Shown: positions 7,966 through 17,006 of the stretch, in pieces
How the letters are laid out: every line of letters starts with the position of its first letter
Numbering within the stretch: position 1 is the first letter of the stretch
NCBI GenBank assembly: GCA_900541175.1
Contig: UQIT01000009.1
Span: 1 to 64,000, forward strand
From: an uncultured Collinsella sp.
Lineage (GTDB): Bacteria; Actinomycetota; Coriobacteriia; Coriobacteriales; Coriobacteriaceae
Direction of reading: 5' to 3'
DNA: 64,000 nt
Program-made: the position numbers and the translations under genes
The notes under the pieces: model-generated
Databases searched by the model: none
What the model was told of the DNA's origin: nothing
What the model saw: only the letters and a program-made list of their open reading frames with translations

Positions 7966-10900
7966 CTAGGCCCGCGGTACGATCGGGCGGTTAACTTTGG
8001 CTAGCATATCAGAAGCGCACGAATCGAGCGCCCAGCTCCGGAAAGCCGAAAACTCCATGCGCGAGCGCAAGCCCTCCAAATAGCGAATTGACCTGCTCAA
8101 TTGCACGCGGCCGGGGTTTTCGGCCATCGCGATGCGACGCGTATCGTCAAACCCCGAAACGCGACAGAAACCAAGCTCTTCGAAGATTCCTAGGCCGCTT
8201 TCCACCGAGCGCTCGTCGACCGGCGTGCGGGCATCGATGGCAAGGCACATCTGCGCGATGTCGATATCGCTTGCGCAGAATGAATCATCCCCGGTCTTGC
8301 CGCGGTTGGAGCGCCACATGGTCTGCAGCGCGCGATAGAGTGTGACGAGCTCGTCGCGCTCGGGTGCGTAGCAGTCGAGCAGGCGCTCGTTAATGCGAGC
8401 GTCGCGCGACGAATAGAGCAGGTGAATCACGGCAGGCTGTCCATCGCGACCGGCACGGCCACTCATCTGGTTAAACTCAATCGCACCAAACGGCATGTGG
8501 TAGAGCACGACATGACGGATATCGGGCAGGTTGACGCCCTCACCGAAGGCCGAGGTTGAAACGATGCAGCTGAGACTTCCGTCTCTAAAGGCTTCCTCAA
8601 CACGGCGGCGATCGGAGCGCGCAAGCCCGGCGTTATAGAACGCGATCTGGGTCGCACAGTCGGGCACGCGTTTGCGCAACGTCTTGGCAAGCGCCACGGA
8701 CTGGTCGCGTGAGTTCACGTAGATAACGGTCTTCTCCCCCGTCGCCACGATCGACACCAGGCGATTTTCGCGGCTCGCAAGGTCTCGGTCATCCTCGAGC
8801 TGCAAGTTCTCGCGCACCGTCTCGTCGACCACCGTGCGGGTAATCGGTAGCACGCGGGCGAGCTCGGCCACAACCGGAGCCGTTGCGGTGGCAGTCGCGG
8901 CCATGACAACGGGGTTGCCCAGGGCCTTGAGAATATCAGGCATGTCGAGGTATGCGCTCCGGTCACCGCCCTTGGCAAGACCGGCATGGTGTGCCTCATC
9001 GATAACGACAAAGCCGATACGTCCAGAACGCGCAAAGCGATCGCGATGGATGGAAAGGAACTCAGGCGTCGTGAGAACGATGCCGGTGCGACCCGAAGCC
9101 AGGCCGGCAAACACGTCATCGCGCGCGGCTTCCACGGTCTCGCCGGTCAGCACGCCTACGCCAATGCCGAGCGCGGCCATCGTCGACGAGAGGTGATAGG
9201 CCTGGTCGGCAACGAGCGCGCGCAGCGGATAGACAAAGATACTCGCACGCCCGCGAAGAACCGCCTCGCGCGCGGCATGCACATGGAAGATAAGAGACTT
9301 GCCGCGCCCCGTTCCCATAACGGCCAGAACACTTTGGTGATCGGCCAGGGCATCGAGCGCCTCGACCTGCGCGCGGTGCGGCTGGTTCGATCCGATAAAG
9401 CTGTGAATGAGTGAGCGCGTGAGCTCGGTATAGGAAAGCTGGGCAAGCGTCTCGCGTTTACGCGACTCCAGGCGCAGCCCAGAATCCGCCGGTTGTACGC
9501 CGCGGCGAAGCTCACATGCCGGGTCGTCAACGCTGGGCGCCGTGGTATCGCGGACCAAGACATCCTTAATCATGAGCTTTGGCTTTACGCGACCTTGCCA
9601 ATGCTCGGCAACGGCCTCGAACACCAAGTCGACAGCGCTGTCGCAATTGATAAGCCTATCGATCTGCGGCACACGAAACATGATGGCCGGCACACTCGCG
9701 GCGCCATCCGTCGCCACGAAGCGCATATGCTCGCCGGTCTTGCCCACCACGGCGCGATCGCACATCGTCACGCCCTCGGCAGCCAGCAGCGGCACCTTAT
9801 TACCCTGGCCAAACGGCTCAAGGCGGGAAATCTGCTCGATGGTCTCGATATTCAATTCGGAAAGGTCAACCGTGGCGGCAACCTCGTCGGTGTCCTCAAA
9901 GTCCTCGGCGGGAAGCTCGGACAACACGGCGGAAAGGCGACGACGAAACTCATCGAGCTTAGACGCCTCGATGGTCACGCCCACCGCACCGGCATGTCCG
10001 CCGCGGCGAATCAGCAGGTCGGAGCAGCGCTCGACGGCTTCGAACAGGTTGACCTTGCCCACCGAGCGACCCGAGCCACGTGCTATACCGTCCTCGATAG
10101 AGAAGAGCAACGCCGGCACGTGATATCGGTTGGTAAGGCGGCTCGCCACGATGCCTTTAACGCCCTCGTGCCAGCCCTCGCCACCCACGACGATTGCGCG
10201 ACCGCCATCATAGGTCTCCTCGACCTTTGCCATGGCATCACGCGTGAGCTCCGCCTCAATCTCGCGACGCTGACGGTTGATCTCCTCGAGCTCGGCCGCC
10301 AGTGCACTTGCCTCGATAGGATCGCGGGCAAGCAGCAGGTCGAGCGCCAGCTTGGGATCGGCCATGCGGCCGGCGGCGTTTAAGCGGGGAATGAGCGAGA
10401 ACGATAGACCGTCCGCCGTAATGGTAGAAAGGTCGGCCTTGGCGAGCGCTGCAAGCGCAATGTAGCCGGGACGAGCCGTCACGCGCATCTGTTGGATGCC
10501 CTCGGCGACCAACGCGCGGTTCTCGGCCGTCAATGGCATCATGTCGGACACGGTGCCCAGCGCCGCAACCTCAATCAGCGAACGCCAATACGACGGCTTG
10601 CCCAGACGCTCGCCCAAAACCTGCACCAGCTTGAGCGCCACACCGGCACCGGCAAGTTCACGCGAGGGTCCCTCATCCTCGAGCTTGGGGTCGGTCAGGG
10701 GCACGCCCTGCGGCACCTGGTCGGACGGCTCATGGTGGTCCGTAACCACCAGATCGATTCCCAGGCTCTCCAGATAGGAGACCTCATCCTTGGCCGCGAT
10801 ACCGTTATCGACGGTCACGATCAGATTGGGTTGGGCGAGCTCGTTGACGCGATCGAGCGCGGCGCGCGAAAGACCGTAGCCCTCGTCAAAGCGGTGCGGG

Positions 10901-11253
10901 ATGAATGGTGTGACATCGGCGCCAAACGTCCGCAGCGCCTCGGTCAGCAGACAAGTCGACGTAATGCCGTCGACGTCAAAATCACCAAAGACGGCGATGC
11001 GTTCGCGGTTGCGGATGGCGTGCTCGACACGATCGGCAACAACCGACATGCCCGGAATGACGAGCGGATCGGCCCAATCACGGTCGAGCGAAGGCGTCAG
11101 AAATAGCTGTCCCTCCTCAATCGAGGCAATGCCGTGCGCAACCATAATGCGCGCCACCAGCCTGGGTATGCCCAGGCCAGCCGAAAGCTCCTTTTCGAGC
11201 TCGGGGTTTTGCCGAGCGACCGCCCAGCGATGCGTCGTCTTAAGCGATGACAT
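7966..11253 (-). CDS. recJ: RecJ exonuclease fused to a RecQ-like helicase
   Basis: This 1095-residue protein joins two DNA-repair enzymes. Residues 1 to about 575 are a complete RecJ 5'-3' single-strand exonuclease: AVFGDFDVDGITS (88-99), TVDNG, the DHH triplet at 172-174, the DHHA1 part with GRSVGKVNLF and GGHAGAVG, and the OB-like region (MFRVPQ). Residues about 600-1095 are an SF2 helicase: Walker A MGTGRGKS (646-653), DEAH (752-755), an ATATATAP motif III-like run, FGEGVNLP and QMSGRAGRDG. RecJ usually works with a separate helicase such as RecQ; here both are in one chain. I chose ATG 11251-11253 behind a G-rich site; an upstream GTG would add 15 residues. It heads a probable operon with rel. 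Confidence 0.93.
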   Translation of the reverse strand: MSSLKTTHRWAVARQNPELEKELSAGLGIPRLVARIMVAHGIASIEEGQLFLTPSLDRDWADPLVIPGMSVVADRVEHAIRNRERIAVFGDFDVDGITSTCLLTEALRTFGADVTPFIPHRFDEGYGLSRAALDRVNELAQPNLIVTVDNGIAAKDEVSYLESLGIDLVVTDHHEPSDQVPQGVPLTDPKLEDEGPSRELAGAGVALKLVQVLGERLGKPSYWRSLIEVAALGTVSDMMPLTAENRALVAEGIQQMRVTARPGYIALAALAKADLSTITADGLSFSLIPRLNAAGRMADPKLALDLLLARDPIEASALAAELEEINRQRREIEAELTRDAMAKVEETYDGGRAIVVGGEGWHEGVKGIVASRLTNRYHVPALLFSIEDGIARGSGRSVGKVNLFEAVERCSDLLIRRGGHAGAVGVTIEASKLDEFRRRLSAVLSELPAEDFEDTDEVAATVDLSELNIETIEQISRLEPFGQGNKVPLLAAEGVTMCDRAVVGKTGEHMRFVATDGAASVPAIMFRVPQIDRLINCDSAVDLVFEAVAEHWQGRVKPKLMIKDVLVRDTTAPSVDDPACELRRGVQPADSGLRLESRKRETLAQLSYTELTRSLIHSFIGSNQPHRAQVEALDALADHQSVLAVMGTGRGKSLIFHVHAAREAVLRGRASIFVYPLRALVADQAYHLSSTMAALGIGVGVLTGETVEAARDDVFAGLASGRTGIVLTTPEFLSIHRDRFARSGRIGFVVIDEAHHAGLAKGGDRSAYLDMPDILKALGNPVVMAATATATAPVVAELARVLPITRTVVDETVRENLQLEDDRDLASRENRLVSIVATGEKTVIYVNSRDQSVALAKTLRKRVPDCATQIAFYNAGLARSDRRRVEEAFRDGSLSCIVSTSAFGEGVNLPDIRHVVLYHMPFGAIEFNQMSGRAGRDGQPAVIHLLYSSRDARINERLLDCYAPERDELVTLYRALQTMWRSNRGKTGDDSFCASDIDIAQMCLAIDARTPVDERSVESGLGIFEELGFCRVSGFDDTRRIAMAENPGRVQLSRSIRYLEGLRSRMEFSAFRSWALDSCASDMLAKVNRPIVPRA

Positions 11254-11529
11254 GAGCGCCCACCCCCGATAGGGGCAGGTCGCCGCGATACCTCTCACGG
11301 TTCATAGCGATGAGTCCTCTGTGTATGCCCGCTTCGGCAGGCAGATCTGTTGAACGGGTTTATTATACCGTGCGGCACGGACGCAGAGCCTCGCAGCACG
11401 CCGTGGTTTCGGTAAACGATGCCGGTAATAGCCTCGAAATAATCGAGCGTTTCTAACGCACGGACGCATGCGAGCGTCTAGCATATCCATTCAAAACGGA
11501 TTTACGAGCAAAGGGAGTCACAAGAGCAG

Positions 11530-12528
11530 ATGAAGCAATGGGTTGGACTGGGAAAGTTCCTCGCGGGGCATATGCAGGTCATCGTTCCGATTTGCGTAAC
11601 GCTCGGTGTGCTCTTTCCCCAGCAGATCGGCGTACTTAAGCCCATCGTTCCCGCTCTCTTCGCCTTTATGACGTTCCAAGGCGCGCTCAGCAACACCTTC
11701 CACCAGGTAGCCGAGGTGTTCCGCCGTCCGCTGCACCTGATTTTGGCGCTGCTCGTCTCGGCGGTGCTTATTCCCATAGCAGCTTATGCCATGGGATCGC
11801 TGTTCTTTGGCTCCAACCCCAACCTTGTCTGCGGCATCGTGCTCGAGTACAGCGTACCCGTGGCAGTCACTGCCTTTATGTGGATTAGCATGTTCGGCGG
11901 CAACGGCCCGCTCGCGCTCACCATTATCCTGACGTCCTCGGTTATCTCGCCTGTGACGATTCCGCTCACGCTGAAGCTCTTGCTGGGTGCCACCGTCTCG
12001 ATCGATGTGCCGAGCATGATGCAGGACATGGCCTTTATGATCGCCATCCCCGCCGTGCTCGGCATCGTGATCAACGAGCTCACGCGTGGATGGGGACACG
12101 AGAAGCTCTCCCCCGCGCTCTCGCCCGCCTGCAAGTTCATGATGATGGGCGTTATCGCCTCCAACTCCACCGCCATGAGTGAGTACGTGCTGCACATGAA
12201 CGCGGTGCGTCTGGAAGTCGCCCTCTTTATTTTGACCTTCGCCATCAGCGGCTTTGTCGTCGGCATTCTGGTCGCCCGCGCACTGCATCTGCCATATAGC
12301 GAGACGACTACCATGTGCTTTACCTGCGGCATGCGTAATATCTCTTCGGGCGCCGTCATCGCCACGCAGTACTTTCCGGGCGAAGTCGTGTTTCCCGTCA
12401 TGTGCGGAACGCTGTTTCAGCAGGTACTCGCCTCGTTTATCGGGCATCTCTTTGAGCGTCTAACCGGCGAGGAGCGTGCCGCCCAGCGCAAGCGCGTCGA
12501 GGCCGGCCGCGACGCCATGGCACGCTAG
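11530..12528 (+). CDS. Bile acid:sodium symporter (BASS) family transporter
   Basis: The 332-residue, very hydrophobic protein has about ten predicted membrane segments and the BASS/SBF layout, including the conserved stretch CFTCGMRNISSGAVIATQYF near residues 260-280 and an FMTFQGAL segment near 47. Family members move bile acids, pantoate, arsenite or other organic anions with sodium or protons. In a gut bacterium bile acids are a natural guess, but the substrate cannot be read from sequence. It is a lone plus-strand gene, convergent with the DUF4931 gene, and ends in a short charged cytoplasmic tail. Confidence 0.85.
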   Translation: MKQWVGLGKFLAGHMQVIVPICVTLGVLFPQQIGVLKPIVPALFAFMTFQGALSNTFHQVAEVFRRPLHLILALLVSAVLIPIAAYAMGSLFFGSNPNLVCGIVLEYSVPVAVTAFMWISMFGGNGPLALTIILTSSVISPVTIPLTLKLLLGATVSIDVPSMMQDMAFMIAIPAVLGIVINELTRGWGHEKLSPALSPACKFMMMGVIASNSTAMSEYVLHMNAVRLEVALFILTFAISGFVVGILVARALHLPYSETTTMCFTCGMRNISSGAVIATQYFPGEVVFPVMCGTLFQQVLASFIGHLFERLTGEERAAQRKRVEAGRDAMAR

Positions 12529-12558
12529 ACTGTCCGCATTACACGGGTGTTAGTCCTG

Positions 12559-13356
12559 CTATTCGAGCGTTTCCAGGTGCGCACGCAGGCGCTCAGCATC
12601 GATATCGAGCGTTGTCTCGGCATTGACCTGGGCCAAGCGATAGCCGACAAAGTAGGGCGAAACCACCCAACGCGGCAGCGCCTTGGCAATGGTCCGACCG
12701 CCCAGGTGATAGAAGAACAAGTTGTACGACTCTGCGCGGCCACCGTGGTGCTCGTTCAGGATATAGCGCAGAGCTACCTGGATCGCATCGGCGAAGAGAT
12801 CCGCCTCGGCTTGGTCTCGCATGCCATCGCTGGCGGCGATTCCCTGTGGGGCTGAAACGTTAATCTCAAAGAACCCCATGATCGGTTCGGTTGAGATGTT
12901 AACCGCGATTCTCCCCTGTTGCCAGACATTGATGCCTTCGAAGTTGGCGGGGACTAGTGCCGCATAGCCGTCTTCCTGCTCCAAACCCACAATCTGCATG
13001 TGCGGATGAACGAGACTACCGCCCGAGAGCGGACCCTTGTTTTTATACATGAGCACGCTTCGATACTGTTGTGAATCGATCATCTGCTGCCAGCAACCCA
13101 GGGCAAACCGCATCACATGATGCAGCTCGTCCGGCGTATAGGTCACCAGGTCGGCATCGTGATCGGCCGACTCGATCAGCACGGTTTGACGGGTGGCGCG
13201 CAGGGTTTTGAACTTATTCTCGAGCCAGATACAGCCACCGTCGCGCCGGATGATATTGGCGAGTTCCTCGGTATCGCAAAAGGGGCACGCGGTGCCAGGG
13301 CGCCGGTTATCGTCGGGCTTACCGTTCGCCTGCTGAACGTCAAATACCAGCGCCAC
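12559..13356 (-). CDS. DUF4931 protein, GalT/HIT-like
   Basis: The 265-residue protein begins with a CPFC metal-binding pair near residues 24-27 and carries a HIT-like histidine motif (SLVHPHMQIVG, about 113-123), as in galactose-1-phosphate uridylyltransferase relatives. DUF4931 members are uncharacterised nucleotide-binding proteins of this fold. The start is a GTG with GGAGGT eight bases upstream; this ribosome site lies inside the last codons of cutC, 3 bases away, so the two are translationally coupled. The biochemical role is unknown. Confidence 0.8.
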   Translation of the reverse strand: MALVFDVQQANGKPDDNRRPGTACPFCDTEELANIIRRDGGCIWLENKFKTLRATRQTVLIESADHDADLVTYTPDELHHVMRFALGCWQQMIDSQQYRSVLMYKNKGPLSGGSLVHPHMQIVGLEQEDGYAALVPANFEGINVWQQGRIAVNISTEPIMGFFEINVSAPQGIAASDGMRDQAEADLFADAIQVALRYILNEHHGGRAESYNLFFYHLGGRTIAKALPRWVVSPYFVGYRLAQVNAETTLDIDAERLRAHLETLE

Positions 13357-13359
13357 GGG

Positions 13360-14037
13360 TTATACCTCCAGCGGCACGATCTTGGTGCCATGGAGCTCGG
13401 AGACACCCAGTGCCGCCGCCACGGTATCGCGGTTGGTCGTGGAAATGCCGCCGCCGGGAAGGATGGTCAGGCGGTCGCCCGCATACTCGATTAGGCGAGC
13501 TAGGTGATCGAAGTTATCCTCGATCGGCGTTCCGGCAGCGCCTCCATGCGTCAGGATGCGCGTAACACCGCAATCGGTAAGTGTGTCGACGGCATCAAGC
13601 TGTGCCTCGGGCGAGAGCTGGTCGAAGGCCATATGGAAGGTGATGTCGATGGGTTCACGTTTGCACTCCTCGGTCGCGCAGCCCGCAGCCATCACGAGGG
13701 CGCCGAGTGTAAGCTCATCGAGCGCCCATCCGCCGGCACAAGGCTTGCAGCAGCCAAAGACCAAGCCGTCAGCGCCGGCGCTCACGGCAAGGCCCAAGTC
13801 CATCTCCATCATGCGCAGCTCATCCTGGTTGTAATGAAAGTCGCCGCCACGCGGACGAATCATGCACATCACTCGCGCGTCATGCTCGTGAGCATAGCTG
13901 ACCGTAGCGCTGATAACGCCAGCCGATGGCGTGGTACCACCGACGGCAAGGTTGTCGCACAACTCGATGCGCTTAGCACCAGCATCGATAGCCGCCGGTA
14001 CCCGCTCAAAGTTCTCGGCACAAAACTCGTACAGCAT
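13360..14037 (-). CDS. cutC: CutC family protein (copper homeostasis)
   Basis: A 225-residue TIM-barrel protein with the CutC signatures: LYEFCAENFE at the start, AKRIELCDNLAVGGTTPS, MIRPRGGDFHYN, TFHMAFDQ, ILTHGGAAG and ILPGGGI. CutC was named for copper tolerance in E. coli, but its real activity is still uncertain. I start at ATG 14035-14037 (GGGGGT upstream), not at the longer frame. It heads a two-gene unit with the DUF4931 gene. Upstream lies a hairpin-rich intergenic region. Confidence 0.93.
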   Translation of the reverse strand: MLYEFCAENFERVPAAIDAGAKRIELCDNLAVGGTTPSAGVISATVSYAHEHDARVMCMIRPRGGDFHYNQDELRMMEMDLGLAVSAGADGLVFGCCKPCAGGWALDELTLGALVMAAGCATEECKREPIDITFHMAFDQLSPEAQLDAVDTLTDCGVTRILTHGGAAGTPIEDNFDHLARLIEYAGDRLTILPGGGISTTNRDTVAAALGVSELHGTKIVPLEV

Positions 14038-14084
14038 AGATAGACCCCCAGATGACAAACGTTTTCCGATGGGCATTGTCGCAC

Positions 14085-14171
14085 GCCCCCATGAAGTTGC
14101 GGTGGAATAGGGACTCTTTTGGCCTCTGAGACTCCCATTTAGTCCCTATTCCACCGCAACTTCATGGGGGC
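14085..14171. repeat. Perfect 31-bp inverted repeat
   Basis: Two identical complementary arms of 31 bases (14085-14115 and 14141-14171) flank a 25-base spacer. The inner part of each arm reads GGTGGAATAGGGACT. A perfect 31-bp palindrome with no open frame and no T-run points to a mobile or structural repeat unit, not a terminator. It lies between the cutC start and the liv operon end. Confidence 0.95.
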
Positions 14172-14210
14172 AGAACCAAAGTAACGCCGCAGGCAGAGGT
14201 CGGACAGCGA

Positions 14211-14310
14211 GCGGGCACCAGAGCGAACAAATTGGCATGAAAAGAGGGCGGCATAGACCTTCTGGTCATGCCGCCCTCTTTGAATGACAAGTTGTCGCTC
14301 TGATGCCCGC
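14211..14310 (-). terminator. 100-base hairpin, probable liv operon terminator
   Basis: The core AAAGAGGGCGGCAT/ATGCCGCCCTCTTT closes on GACC/GGTC with a 4-base loop and has T's on either side, so it can terminate in both directions. The pairing extends outward with a few mismatches to GCGGGCA/TGCCCGC, giving arms near 45 bases. The flanking operon reads leftward into it, so it most likely ends livF transcription. Confidence 0.8.
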
Positions 14311-14322
14311 GCAGCGTCGACT

Positions 14323-14350
14323 GTTCCGCCGTTCGGTAGAACGGCGGAAC
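14323..14350. repeat. Perfect 12-bp hairpin after livF
   Basis: GTTCCGCCGTTC and its exact complement flank GGTA, three bases after the livF stop. There is no T-run. With the two neighbouring palindromes it makes three consecutive hairpins in one intergenic region. Confidence 0.85.
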
Positions 14351-14353
14351 CTC

Positions 14354-15067
14354 CTAGCCACCAAGATAGGCCTTGCGCACGTTATCGTCGTGCAGGAGTT
14401 CTTGGCCCGTGCCGGTCATGGTGATCTTGCCGGTCTCGAGCACGTAGCCGCGTGTGGCGATGGAAAGAGCCATCTGTGCGTTTTGCTCGACCAGAAGCAC
14501 CGTGGTGCCGGCCTTGTGCAGGTCCTCGACAATCTGGAAGATCTGTTCGATCAGAATCGGTGCCAAACCCATGGAAGGTTCGTCGAGCATAAGCAGTTTG
14601 GGGTTACTCATAAGGGCGCGCCCCATAACGAGCATCTGCTGCTCGCCGCCTGAAAGGGTGCCGGCGACCTGGCGACGACGTTCCTTCAGGCGCGGGAACT
14701 GCTCATAGACGCGCTCCAGGCCCGGAGCCACCGTGGACTTGGGCTGCGTATAGGCACCCATCTCCAGGTTCTCCTCGACCGTCATCTGCAAAAAGGCGCG
14801 ACGACCCTCGGGAACCTGAGCCAGGCCCTTACCAACCAGCTTGTCGGCGGGCGTATGGGTAATGTCCTCGCCCATAAACTTGATGGAGCCGGTCTTGGAG
14901 CGCAGCAGGCCCGAGACGGTCTTGAGCGTTGTGGACTTGCCGGCACCGTTGGCACCAATCAAGGCCACGATCTCGCCCTCGTTAACGTTAAAGGAGATGT
15001 CCTTGATGGCGTGGATGGCGCCGTACCAGACGTTGATGTTGTAGACGGAAAGCATCGGCTCTGCCAT
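14354..15067 (-). CDS. livF: Branched-chain amino acid ABC transporter, ATPase LivF
   Basis: The 237-residue ATPase has Walker A GANGAGKST (about 38-46), the signature LSGGEQQML (about 138-146), Walker B LLMLDEPSMGL and the switch histidine region LVEQNAQ. LivF-type proteins pair with LivG at the membrane to drive uptake of leucine, isoleucine and valine. It is the last gene of livJHMGF and starts directly at the livG stop, so translation is coupled. Confidence 0.95.
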   Translation of the reverse strand: MAEPMLSVYNINVWYGAIHAIKDISFNVNEGEIVALIGANGAGKSTTLKTVSGLLRSKTGSIKFMGEDITHTPADKLVGKGLAQVPEGRRAFLQMTVEENLEMGAYTQPKSTVAPGLERVYEQFPRLKERRRQVAGTLSGGEQQMLVMGRALMSNPKLLMLDEPSMGLAPILIEQIFQIVEDLHKAGTTVLLVEQNAQMALSIATRGYVLETGKITMTGTGQELLHDDNVRKAYLGG

Positions 15068-15928
15068 TTAGTTCTCCCCCTTATCCTGCTTACCCAGATA
15101 CGCCTCGATAACGGCGTCGTTGTTCTGGATTTCCTCTGCCGTGCCCTTGGCGATGACCTTACCAAAGTTGAGCACGCAGATGCCCTCGCAGATGTTCATA
15201 ACGAGCGACATATCATGCTCGATAAGCATGATGGCAATGCCAAAGGTGTCGCGAATCTTGACGATGTTCTCCATGAGCTCCGCGGTCTCGGACGGGTTCA
15301 TGCCGGCGGCAGGCTCGTCGAGCAGCAGTAGCTTGGGGTTGGTGGCAAGCGCGCGGACGATCTCCAGACGACGCTGAGCGCCGTAAGGCAACGATCCGGC
15401 CTGCTCGTTTGCCAGGTGCTCCATATCAAAGATGGACAGCAGCTCCATGGCGCGCTCGTGAGCAGCCTTCTCGTGCTTCCAATACGTCGGCAGGCGCAGC
15501 ACGCCCTCAAAGCCGGAGTAGCGCTCCTGGTTGTGCAGGCCGACCTTAACGTTATCCTCCACCGTCATGGTGTTGAACAGACGAATGTTCTGGAAGGTAC
15601 GGGCAATACCCATGCGGTTGACCTGATAGACCGACTTGCCCGAGGTGTCCTCGCCGTCGAGCAGGATGGTGCCGTGCGTGGGCTGATACACCTTGGTGAG
15701 CAGGTTGAAGACCGTGGTCTTACCGGCACCGTTGGGGCCGATCAGACCGGCGATCTCGGTCTTGCCGATAGTCAGGCTAAAGTCGTCGACTGCCTTAAGG
15801 CCACCGAACTCAATGCCCAGGTGGATGCACTCGAGTGCCGGGCGCTCGCCCAGGTCGCGGTCGGGAACGATGGCGCCAGAAGGATACGGGACCATCTTGC
15901 CCTTGTTGAACTCAAATTTACTGGGCAT
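15068..15928 (-). CDS. livG: Branched-chain amino acid ABC transporter, ATPase LivG
   Basis: The 286-residue ATPase has Walker A GPNGAGKTT, the signature SLPYGAQRRLEI, Walker B LLLDEPAAGMNP and the switch region LIEHDMSLVM. The AGMNP sequence after Walker B and the longer insertion mark it as LivG, not LivF. The start ATG at 15926-15928 has AAGGAGG upstream and overlaps the livM stop by 11 bases. Confidence 0.95.
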   Translation of the reverse strand: MPSKFEFNKGKMVPYPSGAIVPDRDLGERPALECIHLGIEFGGLKAVDDFSLTIGKTEIAGLIGPNGAGKTTVFNLLTKVYQPTHGTILLDGEDTSGKSVYQVNRMGIARTFQNIRLFNTMTVEDNVKVGLHNQERYSGFEGVLRLPTYWKHEKAAHERAMELLSIFDMEHLANEQAGSLPYGAQRRLEIVRALATNPKLLLLDEPAAGMNPSETAELMENIVKIRDTFGIAIMLIEHDMSLVMNICEGICVLNFGKVIAKGTAEEIQNNDAVIEAYLGKQDKGEN

Positions 15929-16997
15929 CGGCTGCCACCTCCTTCTTGGAAGCAAAGCGATCCTTGACGCGACCGAAGAACGCCTTGAGCTGCGGGTTGT
16001 TGGTAAAGATCATGACCAAGATCAGCACGATGGCGTAGATGAGCATGCGGTAGTCCGAGAACTGACGGAGCAGCTCGGGAAGCACCGTGAGCAATGCCGC
16101 CGCGATGACGGAGCCGCGCATATTGCCCAGACCGCCCAGGACCACGAACACCAGGATGAGGATGGACGTGTTGAAGTCGAACTTGGTGGCGGAGAGCTGC
16201 GAGAAGTTACCGCCGAAGAGGGCTCCGGCAGCACCGGCGAGGGCAGCGGAAACCACGAAGGCGATCATGCGGTACTCGGTGACGGAGATGCCCACAGACT
16301 CGGCAGCGATCTTGTTGTCGCGCACGGCCATAATGGCACGGCCGGTACGGCTGCGAACCAGGTTGAGCACGATCACGAGTGCGACCATGACCAGGATGGC
16401 ACCGGCGAGGAAGGTCGAGTACGTCGACACGCCCGAGGCGCCCTGGGCGCCCTTGATGATGGCAGTGCCGTCCTCGAGCAGGTGCAGGTCATCGATCGTG
16501 GAGTTACCCGTGATGTTAAAGATCACATGCAGGCCGCGGGAATCGACGCCCACAATGAGGCAGGTGACGATCTCCTTGATAATCTCGCCAAAGGCCAGCG
16601 TCACGATAGCCAGGTAATCGCCGCTCAGACGAAGGACCGGAATGCCAATCAAGAAGCCCAGGATGGCGGCAGCGATGGCGCCGACCACGATACTGATGAT
16701 AAGGCGCACCGGATCGGAGGGAACGGCGCTCTCCAGCGCGACGGCGGTGACGATTCCCGTATAGGCGCCGACACTCATAAAGCCCGCGTGGCCCAGCGAC
16801 AAGTCGCCCGCGATGCCGACGACGAGGTTAAGGGAAATGGCCATGACGATATAGGCCGTGATGGGAACCAGCTGACCGGCGATCATGCGCGGAATCATGT
16901 GGTTGGACTGCATAAAGAACACGATGGCAAACGCCACAAGGCACATGGCGTACGTGACAAAGTCGTGACGCGTCTGCTTGTCTTTAAGAAACTTCAT
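15918..16997 (-). CDS. livM: Branched-chain amino acid ABC transporter, permease LivM
   Basis: A permease of about 359 residues with eight or more hydrophobic segments and the LivM loop GISVTEYRMIAFVVSAALAG, where the inner-membrane subunit contacts the ATPases. LivM forms the channel with LivH. I use the ATG at 16995-16997, preceded by AGGTGA; a GTG directly after the livH stop would add three residues. Its 3' end overlaps livG. Confidence 0.94.
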   Translation of the reverse strand: MKFLKDKQTRHDFVTYAMCLVAFAIVFFMQSNHMIPRMIAGQLVPITAYIVMAISLNLVVGIAGDLSLGHAGFMSVGAYTGIVTAVALESAVPSDPVRLIISIVVGAIAAAILGFLIGIPVLRLSGDYLAIVTLAFGEIIKEIVTCLIVGVDSRGLHVIFNITGNSTIDDLHLLEDGTAIIKGAQGASGVSTYSTFLAGAILVMVALVIVLNLVRSRTGRAIMAVRDNKIAAESVGISVTEYRMIAFVVSAALAGAAGALFGGNFSQLSATKFDFNTSILILVFVVLGGLGNMRGSVIAAALLTVLPELLRQFSDYRMLIYAIVLILVMIFTNNPQLKAFFGRVKDRFASKKEVAADAQ

Positions 16998-17006
16998 AAC
17001 GCTCAC

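Noticed and set aside
11240..11305. 21-residue leader peptide overlapping the RecJ-helicase start
   Set aside because: The frame starts with ATG but has a poor ribosome site and no run of regulatory codons or terminator to suggest attenuation.
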